Below, piece by piece: positions 1 to 10,367 of a stretch of 64,000 nucleotides of DNA. Origin of the DNA: Linanthus parryae (lineage: Eukaryota > Streptophyta > Magnoliopsida > Ericales > Polemoniaceae); NCBI GenBank assembly GCA_023055425.1, contig JALGPY010000005.1, forward strand, positions 84,299,495 to 84,363,494, given 5' to 3'. The translations under genes and the position numbers were made by a program. Position 1 is the stretch's first letter; each line of letters starts with the position of its first letter. The notes below the pieces were generated by a model. The model made no database searches, was not told the origin of the DNA, and saw only the letters and a list, made by a program, of their open reading frames with translations.

Positions 1-289
1 CGTAGTATATGTGACACTATAGTGATATACACACTATTAAATATAAGTATGATATATATGTATATATACGTGTCTATATGGTACATACTCTATTCTAATT
101 TTATTATGACATAGTCACCTAGCAATAGTACCACAAAATATTAAATATAGATGTTAGTTTATACTCAATATTGCTATAAATATACATATTTATTCGTAAA
201 ATATATATTTAAATTTTCGGGTTGTTTCATTGTCGGCTTACGATTTGCGACAGAAGAGATGGATCGTGTAGAAGAGAAGTTTCTACAAC
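1..289 (-). other. AT-rich sequence, probably leader of a copia element mostly outside the window
   Basis: No coding region is recognisable. It sits on the internal side of a primer-binding-site-like sequence at 290-299, so it is probably the untranslated leader of a minus-strand copia element whose body lies beyond base 1. This is inference from position only. Confidence 0.3.
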
Positions 290-490
290 TCTGATACCAT
301 GTAAAGGTTGAATGAATTGATTAACATTTCTAATGACCCTTGGTCCGTATTTATACAAGAAGAGAGATTTACATATAATATGTGCAACTAAATCAAGAAA
401 GAGATATTTACAAACATAATAAGAGTTCCCATAAATCATGGAGAATCAGCATAAAATAGAGAAGACATAATTGGAGACTATAACAAAGGA
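290..490 (-). repeat. Putative 5' LTR plus primer binding site of an off-window copia element
   Basis: Bases 290-299 are the reverse complement of the usual plant copia primer site (TGGTATCAGAG, initiator-Met tRNA). The next base begins TGTAAAGG, so on the minus strand an LTR would end in CA exactly before the primer site, as in the other copia elements of this window. The distal LTR end is not defined; a boundary near 490 is a guess. No second LTR is present, so the assignment rests on the primer-site junction. Confidence 0.4.
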
Positions 491-1259
491 CACGTCGACA
501 ACTTTTTTTCTTCTTCCTTTTGTTTGGTTTTGGGACTTTTTAATGTATCAAAAAGTCAGTGTGAAACATTTACTCATATCACAAAGCTAGATATAAAGTA
601 ATAATAAAATTGTTAGAGGAAAATTAATTAGCTCAAAAGATAAGCAGTTTGCAACCTAGTGGACCAACAAATGCAATTAACTAAAATGGGAAGAAACAAA
701 ACATTGAAGCTAGTGGAAAAAATAATTCAAGTTTTTATACTAACAGTGCCGTAATTAAGCATGTTGTCTAGTGATTCAAGAATATTTTACTTTTAGCTAT
801 ACTACTATGTGAAGGAAGATCAGATTTGGTGAACATCCAATACCGTGCAGGTAATCACGCCCTATATTAACACTGTAGGGTTCTAGAAGCCATATACAGA
901 GATGAGGAATGCACTGTAAGTCTTTATTGGTGAAACAATGAAACACAACAAAGTAGAACGACTGGTGGAAGACATGTACTTACCGGATGAGTTTTGTTTG
1001 GATCTCAATCCCCAAATTGACAAGAGAAACCAAAGAGTTTCAATTGCATATTGACACATTAGCAATAACACCAAATTCTTATAAAACATTCAATCATGAA
1101 AACATAGCTTTTGTTGAAAACCCACTGCGCCATTCTTTGTATCATTGTATGAGTAGAAAAACTTCCCCCCTTTCACGGAAGCTTATGAATAGAAAAGGTT
1201 ATTCTTACTAAGTTCAGGTGGAGAGACATACCACTGGTGAAAACAAAAAATGATCCAAA
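491..1259. other. Intergenic sequence, no gene seen
   Basis: AT-rich sequence with only short unsupported open frames. No protein family, RNA gene or repeat boundary is recognisable. The right edge is where similarity to the Cop1 LTR begins. Confidence 0.5.
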
Positions 1260-1361
1260 ACACCTTCTTGAGATTTAGGCTTCAGTCCTTTTACTTCAAA
1301 AAATGTCAGAACAACACCCAAGACTTCAATAATCTCCAGAACAGCACCATTTCTGCTAATA
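1260..1361 (-). repeat. Cop1 3' LTR remnant
   Basis: These 102 bp align with 17618-17719, the outer end of the Cop1 5' LTR, at high identity without obvious gaps. On the minus strand the LTR begins TATTAG. The rest of the roughly 396 bp LTR is absent to the left, where sequence becomes unrelated. Confidence 0.85.
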
Positions 1362-1368
1362 GCCTTCC

Positions 1369-2778
1369 TCAAACTGATGGTGGAGCTTGCAGAACCATGA
1401 GTTTTTGCTTCAATCCCAGAAATAGAGAAGGAAGAAGAGGTTTTGTGAAAATGTCAGCAACCTGATCAGTGCTGCACACAAAAGACACAATAAGCTCCTT
1501 TTTCATAACCTGTTCTCTAATGTAATGATAGTCTACTTCAATATGTTTAGTTTTAGAATGCAAAATGGGATTAGCAGAAAGAGCAATGGCAGATTTATTA
1601 TCACAACAAAGAGTAGCAGCTGTAGGAAGAAAAAGTTTTAAATCTCTGAATAACATTTTGAACCATGATAATCCAGCACCAGTAGAGTCCAAAGCTCTGT
1701 ATTCAGCTTCTGTGGAGCTTCTAGCAACAATTGGTTGTTTTTTTGCTCCCCAGTGAACTGGATTTTTGCCAATAAAAATAGTGAAACCAGTGGTAATTCT
1801 TCTACCTGTAGGGTTGCCAGCCCAATCAGAGTCAGAAAAAGCATGTACTGAGACAGGACCTTGTTGATAAAAAAGACCATGTGATTTTGTACCTTGGAGG
1901 TACCTCAAAATCCTTTTGTCTCCAATTACATGTGCATTGCTAGAATTATGCATAAATTGACAGAGATGATTAACACTAAATCCAATGTCAGGTCTACTAA
2001 ATGTCACATATTGTAAGGCACCCAAGAGTTGTCTATAAGGTGTTGCATCAGGTAGAAAAGAACCATCATTGGCATGAAATTTATTTCCAAAAACAATAGG
2101 TGTAGAGCAAGGTTTGCAGGTAGACATATTAAATCTTTTTAAGAGATCATCAATATATTTAATCTGATGCAAAAACAAACCTTGAGAAGTTCTTTTAATT
2201 TGAAGACCTAAGAAGTAAGTCAAAGGTTCCAAATTAGTCATGGAAATTTCTGAGTTAAGATTTCTTACCAGAGCAACAATATGATGCACATCATTACCAG
2301 TAAGGATGATATCATCCACATATAATAAGAGAAGAGTGATTCCAGTTTGAGAATGTTTAATGAAAAGAGAGGAATCTGCAGTTGAAGAAATAAAACCCAG
2401 AGACTTAATATAAGAGGTAAATCTCTCAAACCAAACTCTAGGAGCTTGTTTGAGACCATATATGGCCTTGTTCAATTTCCAAACATGTGTGGGAAAGTTA
2501 GGATCAACAAAACCTTGTGGTTGTTTCATGTAAAAACATTCTTTTAAATTCCCATGTAAGAAAGCATTTTTGCCATCAAGTTGTTGAAGTGGCCAATTGA
2601 AAGTTGCAGCAAGAGATAAAATGGTTCTAACAGTAGATTGTTTAATCACAGGGCTAAATGTTTCATCAAAATCAATGTCAGGGGTTTGATGAAAACCTTT
2701 TGAAACTAATCTGGCTTTGTAACTAGAAATTGTACCATTAGGGTTGTATTTGGTTCTATAAACCCATTTATTTCCCAC
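1369..2778 (-). CDS. Cop1 reverse transcriptase-RNase H (open, partial pol)
   Basis: A 469-residue open frame covers the C-terminal half of a copia polyprotein. It would copy element RNA into DNA in cytoplasmic particles. The RT part has the palm motif YVDDIIL near residue 155 and KARLVSKG near the start. RNase H follows with the DSDWAG, STEAEYRAL, CDN and VADIFTKPL blocks, so its acidic residues appear present. The A-motif region reads LDGKNAFLHG, where Val is usual after Asp. It is separated by stops from the upstream linker at 2839-3345. The first Met lies inside the polyprotein and is not a true start. Confidence 0.85.
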   Translation of the reverse strand: MGNKWVYRTKYNPNGTISSYKARLVSKGFHQTPDIDFDETFSPVIKQSTVRTILSLAATFNWPLQQLDGKNAFLHGNLKECFYMKQPQGFVDPNFPTHVWKLNKAIYGLKQAPRVWFERFTSYIKSLGFISSTADSSLFIKHSQTGITLLLLYVDDIILTGNDVHHIVALVRNLNSEISMTNLEPLTYFLGLQIKRTSQGLFLHQIKYIDDLLKRFNMSTCKPCSTPIVFGNKFHANDGSFLPDATPYRQLLGALQYVTFSRPDIGFSVNHLCQFMHNSSNAHVIGDKRILRYLQGTKSHGLFYQQGPVSVHAFSDSDWAGNPTGRRITTGFTIFIGKNPVHWGAKKQPIVARSSTEAEYRALDSTGAGLSWFKMLFRDLKLFLPTAATLCCDNKSAIALSANPILHSKTKHIEVDYHYIREQVMKKELIVSFVCSTDQVADIFTKPLLPSLFLGLKQKLMVLQAPPSV

Positions 2779-2838
2779 AATATTTGCAAATTTCGGTGCA
2801 GGAACAAGAGACCATGTATTTTGATTTTTGAGACTTTG

Positions 2839-3345
2839 CTACTCTTCAGTCATGGCATGAAGCCACTGAGAGTGTTTCTTAGCCTTAGTAAAGCAAGTAG
2901 GATCAGATAAGAGAGAGATGTTAGGGTTACCTGAAGCAGTGAACCCTACTTTCTTTTTACTGATACCTGATTTGCTTCTTGTCTGCATTGGGTGTCCAGG
3001 TGGTGGAGATTGCACATGTATTACTTCAGGTGCCAAGCCATCTGTGGGTGGATGCTCATCAAGTGTATTACCGTGAGAGGGTTCCATGTCAGATGTTTGA
3101 GTGCCAGGTTGCTGAGCCATGCCATTTCCAGGTGGCTGCTCCTGAGAGTGTACAAGTGGCATGTCTTGATCACCACCTGGGTTCTGTGTAGAGGAGGTCC
3201 AGTCTTGTGCAGAACTGGTACCTGGGACAAAGAGAAATGTAGTATTATGATGAGATGCAGTAGTAGGAGGACATGGAGATGTAGGCACATAATTGTGATA
3301 TGGAAACAAGGATTCATCAAATATGACATCTCTGCTAATATACAT
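2839..3345 (-). pseudogene. Cop1 pol linker between integrase and reverse transcriptase
   Basis: An open stretch reads YISRDVIFDESLFPY, the conserved post-integrase block of plant copia polyproteins. A Pro/Ser/Gln-rich low-complexity linker follows, and then MQTRSKSGI, the usual entry to the RT domain. It is separated from RT and from integrase by stops or frameshifts, so it cannot be made as one protein. Confidence 0.7.
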
Positions 3346-3439
3346 TCTTTGAGACTGTTTGTGAAAGCAAAGATAGCCTTTAGATCCTTTAGCATAACCT
3401 AGATCATTGTTGTGATCTAGGTTGAAGTTTAGATGTGTT

Positions 3440-4111
3440 TTATGGTCTTATATTTGGGTAACAAGCACACCCAAACACTATTAAGAAGTTATAATCAGGT
3501 TTAACACCAAAGAGTACTTCATAAGGAGACTTAGATTTGGTATTTCTACTAGGCATTCTATTGATTAAAAACACAGCTGCATCAAAACCATGAAACCAAA
3601 AATAAGTAAGAAGAGATGCATGTGACATAAGAGTTAAGGTAGTATCTAAGATATGTCTATTTGTTCTTTCAGCAGTACCATTCAGTTGAGGTGTATGAGG
3701 ACATGATTTTTGATGATTAATGCCATGTGAAGATAGGACCTTACGAAATAAGACAGACATGTATTCACCACCACCAACAGTTCTCAAAATTTTGATTTTA
3801 TGACTAAGAAGATATTCAACTTGCATAATAAATGTAGGTAAAACAGACACAAATTCAGATTTGTTATGCAAAGGAAACAACCAGGTATACTTAGAAAATT
3901 CATCAACAAACAACACATAATACTTGTAACCATTGTAAGACTTGGTAGAAGAGGGTCCCCAAACATCACTATGAAGTAGATGTAAAGGAGTAGAGGCAGT
4001 AGTATTAGAATGAGAATAATGTAAGCTTGTCATTTTTCCTTTGACACAATGTTCACATAAACCAGAATGAGATTGTTCAGATAACTTAGACACAGAATGA
4101 GAAAGACACAT
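3440..4111 (-). pseudogene. Cop1 integrase, catalytic Asp lost
   Basis: An open frame of 223 residues holds the end of the pre-integrase zinc region (CEHCVKGKM) and the integrase core. The first catalytic Asp is in LHSDVWGP. The second block reads RTVGGGEYMS, where plant copia enzymes have Asp at the Val, so the second catalytic residue is missing. The third block (LNGTAERTNRHILD) keeps Glu. This integrase should therefore be inactive even if translated. The C-terminal part ends in a conserved segment before CACYPNIRP. Confidence 0.8.
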
Positions 4112-4528
4112 ATTTAAAATTCATCAGAGGGGTGCCAAGTCTTGCATGCCAGAGAGAACTCTTTATTGTTTTTCCAAGAAAACCATTTGACTGAGAGAGA
4201 GAAGCAGAGTCAAAATTTAAAGATGGATATGAGTAAATGGGGTATAACCCATTTTCACTCAGTCCTTTGTAAAGAACTGTCCCAGTGACCTTGTCCTGTA
4301 TGGAAAAGACTCAGCATCAAAAATAAAGAAACAGTGATGCTATTTGCATAATTGAAAAACTGAAAGAAGATTGGTAGCTAAAGCAGACACATGTAAGGTA
4401 TTGTTTAAAGAAAAGGAGTGTGAAGGAGTGTGAAGATAGGCAGTACGAGAATTAGCTATAGACAGAGCATTGACATTACCAACAAAGACTTTATCAGAAC
4501 CATGGTATTTCTCAGCTAAAGAGAGATT
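4112..4528 (-). pseudogene. Cop1 protease to pre-integrase region, decayed
   Basis: No long frame remains. Translated fragments include WHARLG, the conserved GAG-pre-integrase motif, near 4120-4150. This segment joins the protease/gag end at 4529 to the integrase at 4111, as expected for the copia order. Confidence 0.55.
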
Positions 4529-5075
4529 TCACATTTCAACAATCATGTGATTTGTTGCAACAGAATCAGATAGCCAATAACCAGAACTTGTAGATGGTTG
4601 AGAAATAGAAGCATTCATAGCAGTTAACTTAGAAGAAGGGGGTTTGCCTTGATAAGAATAATCCATTCTATGCCAACATTCCAAGGCAGTATGATAGTTG
4701 TTGCCACAAATTTGACAAGTGACAACATCATTGCCAGTATTTGGTCTAGGGTTAGGGTTTGAGTAGCCATTAAACCTACCCCTAGAACCTTGAATAGTTA
4801 GAATTATAACCCCTGCCTCTAGAGAAATCCCCCCTAGTACGACCTCTGTATTGACCTCTGCCACCATATTGGTTGTTGCCTCTACCTCTGTACCCAGAAT
4901 TAATACTAGAGCCACCAAGACCACGAGGGTTGTAACCACCACGAGTGGCAGTGTTAGCCTGAATGGTAGAGTGAAAAGCCATAGAACCAGAATTGGAATC
5001 AGAGGAGAAAGACCCTTGAGATTCAAACATTAGTTCTTCTGCTTTGAGAAGAACATGTAATTCTTCGAGAGTAAT
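4529..5075 (-). pseudogene. Cop1 gag 3' half and start of protease
   Basis: Overlapping frames encode a Gly/Arg/Asn-rich gag tail and a CX2CX4HX4C zinc knuckle (CQICGNNYHTALEC), which would bind element RNA. The protease block then reads LSDSVATNHM. The usual active-site triad is Asp-Ser/Thr-Gly; here Val replaces Gly, so protease activity is doubtful. The frame ends abruptly at 5075, where the Gyp1 LTR starts; the missing N-terminal half lies at 16722-17310. Confidence 0.75.
5071..5075. repeat. Gyp1 target-site duplication, left copy
   Basis: GTAAT directly precedes the LTR start. The partner after the 3' LTR is TTAAT (16717-16721), one mismatch in five. The Cop1 gag reading frame continues correctly across the site once Gyp1 and one copy are ignored. 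Confidence 0.7.
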
Positions 5076-8000
5076 TGAATACCTCGTACTTTGTTTGGGG
5101 CTATTTTGTTATTTAGAAGAGTTGTGTTGTTATTGAGTAATTCAAGTCATAGTTTCTAAAGTTAGAAAAAAAATACTACTAGTAAACTTGTTACTTAGTG
5201 GTAATTCCAAAAATACCCCTCTTGCGTTTGCAATCTTGTAGTTAACTTAATTTGTAGTATTTGCCTACCAACCCTCAACTTCTTACTACTTCAATTTCTA
5301 CCCCCAACTAATTTGTTGAGAGAGTTGTAATTTCTCTCAAGTCCCTCCCCACCACTACCAAAGTCAACACTAATAAAAAAATACTCCTACCTCTTCCTAT
5401 GGAGCTATACCCACACTTGTAGTCACATGTCCATATATGATGAACCCCCCACACACATTAACACTACCACATCATTTCATCACTCCTTCCACCCTCAATT
5501 ATCTCTCTCTCACTCCTAAATTTCGTCCAAAACAATGAGGGCATGATAAACATCACCCTCTTCTTCAAAAACCCACTTCTATCATCTCTTTCTTACTTCC
5601 ATTGAAGGAGCTTCAAGTCTAGGGAGAAATCAAGCACTCCAAGACCCTCCAAAACTCCAAAATCTCTATAAGGTCTGGTAGTAAGTGTTCTTTCCTTTCT
5701 TTTCCCCTTCATATCTTGTGAAAATAGTTGTTGGAATCATGTCTTGTTTGAAATCTCTTGATTTGATGATGCATGTGTGCCTAGAGCATGAAATTGTGAT
5801 TTTGGACTTGTGTTTTATCAAATTTTCCACTTGATTCCTCAAATTTCTTGTTTGATTTCTTTTTATATGTTTAAATGGCTGTTTTTGAGCATAGGAACAT
5901 GTTTCTCAAGTTGCATGTATCATAGAAATGATTTGATCAAGATTTGGAGGTTTTAGGGAAACATGCATGTTGATACAATCTGTGTAGTGTGTGAAAATCG
6001 TGGTATATGTTATACTTTGGTCTCTTTAGAAAAATTTAAAACTCATATTTAATGAAACTAGACTCAAAGGGGGTCATTTTGAGAAAAAAATCATCTTCAT
6101 AGCATTCTTGGATAATGAGTAATGGTCATTTGAACTTGCATGTTTTGTGGAACTCTGTTTCAGTACCAGTCTTGGAATTTTCACTAAAAATCTCATTTTC
6201 AGAAACTTTTTGAACTCCCTCTTTCTTGTGTACTAACTAGACATATATAACATTAATTCTGGAGAAGATGAGCATCATTGCTATTCTCCAAGGGGTAGTA
6301 ACCACCTTTTGAAGTTGAGATTTACTTTCAGAATTATCTCTACACAACACTCTTTGTTTATTTTATATCTTTATTTATATAGTAGCTATTAACAAGATTC
6401 TTGATGTTTCAGAAACTAGACACATTTTTCTACCTTACGAGAGAGTTTCAAATTTTTTAAAAGTATTTTGGTATTGTAAATACGGCTCTAAAGTCAGAGC
6501 TACAAATCTGTCCAGATTTGTAGTTTCACATTTTTATAATAACTTGAATTTTTACATGTCTAAGTGTTTGATTTGATGTGTTTTGATAAGTGAACATAAT
6601 TATATGTGCATTTGTGAAATATGTGATTATTTAGCATGTATGTTACATTTGGATTATGTATGTGTAACTTGGTGGTAATGAGTACGTATATGTGTGATTG
6701 TAGACATCGGGTTCGTAGGAGACGAGTTTGTGCCTTCGGAATTCTAGGATTGCTCTTTGTTGCCTCGCGCTTGTATATCCTTTGGTAAGTATATGTGTGC
6801 AAACTTTACAAATCAAATTTAGATTTTAGTTGATTTTCAAACTTGCAAATTAGGTTATGAAAATGAAAATTGGAGCATGTGAGAACTTTTAATAATCTAT
6901 ATCGTACTCGTTGAAAATTATTTGGGAAAAACTTTGAGTTGTGAAAAGAAAATATGTTTGAAATCGGGAATCAATAATACACTCATAATAGATATAGGGC
7001 TATGTACGGAGTTATATTGTGGCTATGGTCGGGGACGCCAAGCGATCCCCCAACTATATAGCCGGAAGCAATGCTTCACTTCATTGGATAAAACTTAAAT
7101 GTTTAAAATACACCCCCGATGAGCCTATATGTATCAAGGTATTGCGGCCAAGGGGTTTATAGAGCTAGAGTGCTACTTATACTTGTACGAGTCACTACGG
7201 TATAGGGGTGTCGACACTTAAGGCCTTTTAGCTAGAATTTGTGAGCGGGGATTAACGTATGGGCTCCCATAACGCTCGGGAGAAATAGGGTTGCTAAACC
7301 CTAGAATGCACCCTTTAGCAATTTATTGTGATTCCTCCGTCTACATTGATCCCGTTGGTGGCTCTGGATATGCCCCAACCAAATGAAAACGTTAAAGTAA
7401 CTTGCTACAACAATTAAACAATTGTTTTAAATTTCGGAAAATATTATTTCTTTTTTTACTGCCATTATTTAAATTCTTCTTACCTCTTTTGTAACTTATA
7501 ACTGTGTTTCCTAGACATCTATATACTATCGTTGCCTATATTTAGTTGAACGTCCCCCTCCCTCGCGAGCTCGAACCTGTGGTGATTTAAAATAAAATAA
7601 TGGAAATAGGGTTGTTAAACCCTAGAATGCACCCTTTAGCGATTTATTGTGATTCCTCCGTCTACATTGATCCCGTTTGTGGCTCTGGATATGCCCCAAC
7701 CAAATGAAAACGTTAAAGTAAATTGCTACAACAATTAAACAATTTTTTTAAATTTCGGAAAATATTATTTCTTTTTTTACTGCCATTATTTAAATTCTTC
7801 TTACCTCTTTTGTAACTTATAACTGTGTTTCCTAGCCATCTATTTACGCGTTGTAGCCTATATTTACTCAGTTTTGACTGAATTTATTTAAATTGTGGTG
7901 CTCCATTATTTTATTTTAAATCACCACATGTTCGAGCTCGCGAGGGAGGGGGACGTTCAACTAAATATAGGAAACGATAGTATATAGATCACGTAGCCTC

Positions 8001-8225
8001 CACGACAGTTCTTTTCTTTTAGTAGTCGTATCACTTTTGTTTGTTTTTTTTGTGAACAACGATGTACAAACGTTTTATTGTAAATAGTAATGTAATCGGT
8101 GGATTTTGTTTGATCGCATATAACCAAGAACCGTGATCCTACTCCGTTACCCTAAGAGGTTCATCACCTTGGGTGGAGGGCACTCTTCATAATTTCCGAA
8201 GGTTCGGGAATTATGGGGTGTTTCA
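5076..8225 (+). repeat. Gyp1 5' LTR (3150 bp)
   Basis: It begins TGAATACCTCG and ends GTGTTTCA directly before a primer site. It matches the 3' LTR along its length, apart from about 320 extra bases at 7279-7987 caused by an internal duplication and inversion. An 80-codon open frame on the minus strand at 6560-6802 is repeated in the 3' LTR and is not considered a gene. Confidence 0.92.
7279..7987. repeat. Rearranged block inside Gyp1 5' LTR: direct duplication with inverted segment
   Basis: About 240 bp at 7279-7518 recur at 7603-7845 (both start with AAATAGGGTTG). Between them, 7519-7602 is an inverted copy of 7902-7987, seen in the segment containing GCTCGCGAGGGAGG. The 3' LTR has each segment once and uninverted, so the rearrangement arose in the 5' LTR after, or during, insertion. 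Confidence 0.85.
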
Positions 8226-8552
8226 GTTTGTATCAGAGCACGGTTCTATGGTTTATGTGGTTCATTCAACTCCCATCAATATAAGAACTCAATTAAAATT
8301 TGAACTTTTTCTAAAAATATAAAATTGGCTTGGACAACTTAATTGGATAATAATAAATAAACAAGACGGGGGACTTGGGCGTCGAATTGTTAGATAATTA
8401 TTAGTTACAAACGTGCTACTTATTTGAGGTGCTCAAATTTAGTTGTTTAAACGCTACGACCATAACTCTTAGGAGGTAAGGACTAGATTAAAAAAAACAA
8501 AAACTAGAATTTAAGATAATGGTTTAATGAATACTTTGTTAGTCCTTATAGG
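8226..8552 (+). other. Gyp1 primer binding site and leader
   Basis: TGTATCAGAGCACGG at 8230-8244 resembles the plant initiator-Met tRNA primer site (TGGTATCAGAGC) with one mismatch, a few bases after the LTR end. The remaining roughly 300 bp has no coding signal. A pyrimidine-containing stretch ending TTATAG lies immediately before the ATG at 8553 and could serve as a 3' splice site. Confidence 0.65.
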
Positions 8553-8921
8553 ATGGATAGAAACGCTTGGATCCCGGCCGAGTTCCGTAACAATGTCCAC
8601 CCAATTGACCGTCGACTAAGGGAGGACCCGACCTACGAGGACTTTAGCGCCCATGTGGTATACACTTGCCAACGATGGGAGATTTGGCATCCCCACTTTG
8701 CGGATTACCTCAACCCGCTTGTTCAGTCCTATTTTCTACTAGAGGCCTTACACCGTTCGGGCGACCGTTACGGCACCATTTTGAGGAGGAGGTATCATGA
8801 CTTGGTTACCCCCAACCGGAAACCAAATGAGACCAAGTGGAAGCGTGAGGGTACCTATGTTATAACACCTGAAGGCATTTGTTCCCGAATACTCGAGATG
8901 ATCATTATGGAAGAAGAATAG
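8553..8921 (+). CDS. Gyp1 extra ORF A, unknown function
   Basis: A 122-residue open frame lies between primer site and gag, where most chromoviruses have only leader. I recognise no family. It is rich in Trp, Tyr, His and Arg, with a central block PLVQSYFLLEAL followed by an Arg-rich RRRYHDLV. The same pattern (PL, then F-LLE-L, then R-KY-DLV) occurs in ORF B (9445-10098), so the two look like diverged duplicates. GC content is higher than in the surrounding leader. It is on the gag strand but in a separate unit; expression would need splicing or re-initiation. It could be captured host sequence or an accessory element protein. Confidence 0.6.
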   Translation: MDRNAWIPAEFRNNVHPIDRRLREDPTYEDFSAHVVYTCQRWEIWHPHFADYLNPLVQSYFLLEALHRSGDRYGTILRRRYHDLVTPNRKPNETKWKREGTYVITPEGICSRILEMIIMEEE

Positions 8922-9444
8922 GGAATGGGAAGTACGCGTGGCATCCAAGACGAGGGTTCGGCAGTGAGCTAGAGACGTTTCTTAATTTAGTCTTATCCTA
9001 TGTTGTTATATTATCTAAATATGGCTTATAGCCATTAGAATGTTGTCTTAATATTATTTGTATGACTGGTTCTATGAAACTTAAATGTGGGTATTTTGCT
9101 TGGATGATCACGTGTCTTATTACGTATGATATATCCTGAGATTTTATGTAAAAAAAAAAGATTGCGTGATGTATGCTTTATTCTTGGTTTATGATATGGA
9201 GAGGGAATTTTCTTAAATTATATATTAAAAAAAGTGTATATATATATATATACAAAAAAAATGATTTTATTATGTGGGATATAACGAAAGTCTCAGTTGC
9301 CTACTTATATAAACACTCCCTACGTATTTAAGAATATATATTTTTTTCCACTATGAATTCTTTTATTATGTGTAACTTATTTAATTATTAATTACACGCT
9401 TAACTTAGAACCACTTCTGAGACTTCTCTTTTATCCTTGACCAG
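8922..9444 (+). other. Spacer between Gyp1 extra ORFs
   Basis: Very AT-rich, with a TA-dinucleotide run near 9238-9252 and several A-runs. No coding signal is seen. It ends with a stretch leading to TTGACCAG directly before the ATG at 9445, a possible 3' splice site. Confidence 0.5.
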
Positions 9445-10098
9445 ATGGCGCGCTTACCAGTCCCTCATCCAAACAACTTTGCACCGGGTGCTACTCCAGT
9501 CGACTTGAGATTCATGCCGGGAGAGGAGACCATCGCTGAGTTTTGTGATTACATGAATGAATATTGTTTAGCCCTCAGCCAGAGCCCACACGGTGATGAA
9601 AAATTTGCACATCCACTGGCCATATGTCACTTTATGTTGGAGGTACTCCCAAGAGAGCAACCTTGGAATCGGGTGAGGGATAAGTATGTGGACCTAGTCG
9701 TGGAGAACGAATGGGGGGAATTTGTTCCCAACACATGCCGGTACCGCCATTAGGCGGATGACATTTACTGGAGCACGCCCTCCGAGCTCAAGAACGAACT
9801 GGAGCAGCAATGGCATCAGCATCAGCAGCAACAACAACAACAACAACAACAACAACAGCAACAACTACAGCAACAACAACAAGAGGAAGAAGAACCTGAG
9901 GAGGTAGAAGAAGAAGAAGAATATGAGGAAGAAGTAGCTATCGACGATGTAGAGGAAGAGTGGGAGGAGGATTGGATGGACCAAGATGATGAGAACCAAG
10001 AGCTGGTCGAGAATCAAGAGGACCACGAGATCGAGGTTGACCCCATGACCCTTGGAGACACCGGACCTGAGTGCATTACCGACGATGAGATTATTTAG
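9445..10098 (+). pseudogene. Gyp1 extra ORF B, polyglutamine/acidic protein with internal TAG
   Basis: Reading from ATG 9445, 102 residues are followed by an in-frame TAG (9751-9753). The same frame then stays open for another 114 codons to TAG 10096-10098. The first part resembles ORF A (PLAICHFMLEVL then RDKYVDLV). The second part has a glutamine run from a CAA/CAG repeat (about 9808-9885) and then a strongly acidic Glu/Asp tail. One nonsense change, or programmed readthrough, explains the structure. No known family is recognised. Acidic and polyQ tails often mediate protein contacts, but function is unknown. Confidence 0.6.
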
Positions 10099-10367
10099 GC
10101 CTATCTTTCTCCTCTCTTAAGGAAGTAGTAGTTGTGAAAATCTAATATGATGTTTTTTTTGTAAGCCATGTGATGTGATGCTTGTAATGTTAGCTTGACG
10201 TGACGCTTGATGGACATGTTCCTTTTTGATGTATGTGCAATGTGTATATTAGCTTATGATCACTTGTGTTTACATTTCATGCATTATGCATATTTCATGC
10301 ATTAATTAGATGAATACCTAAGGTTAGTACCAACCCCGCTAAATATGATCCCAGGACTTTAGCAAGG

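Noticed and set aside
6560..6802. 80-codon minus-strand frame in the Gyp1 LTR, repeated at 15372-15614
   Set aside because: It exists twice only because LTRs are duplicated; no start context or family similarity, and composition is like the surrounding LTR.
7285..7315. AAACCCTAG resembling the plant telomere repeat
   Set aside because: A single unit within LTR sequence, not a tandem (CCCTAAA)n array.
9238..9252. TA repeat as a possible origin or regulatory site
   Set aside because: A short simple-sequence run without supporting context.
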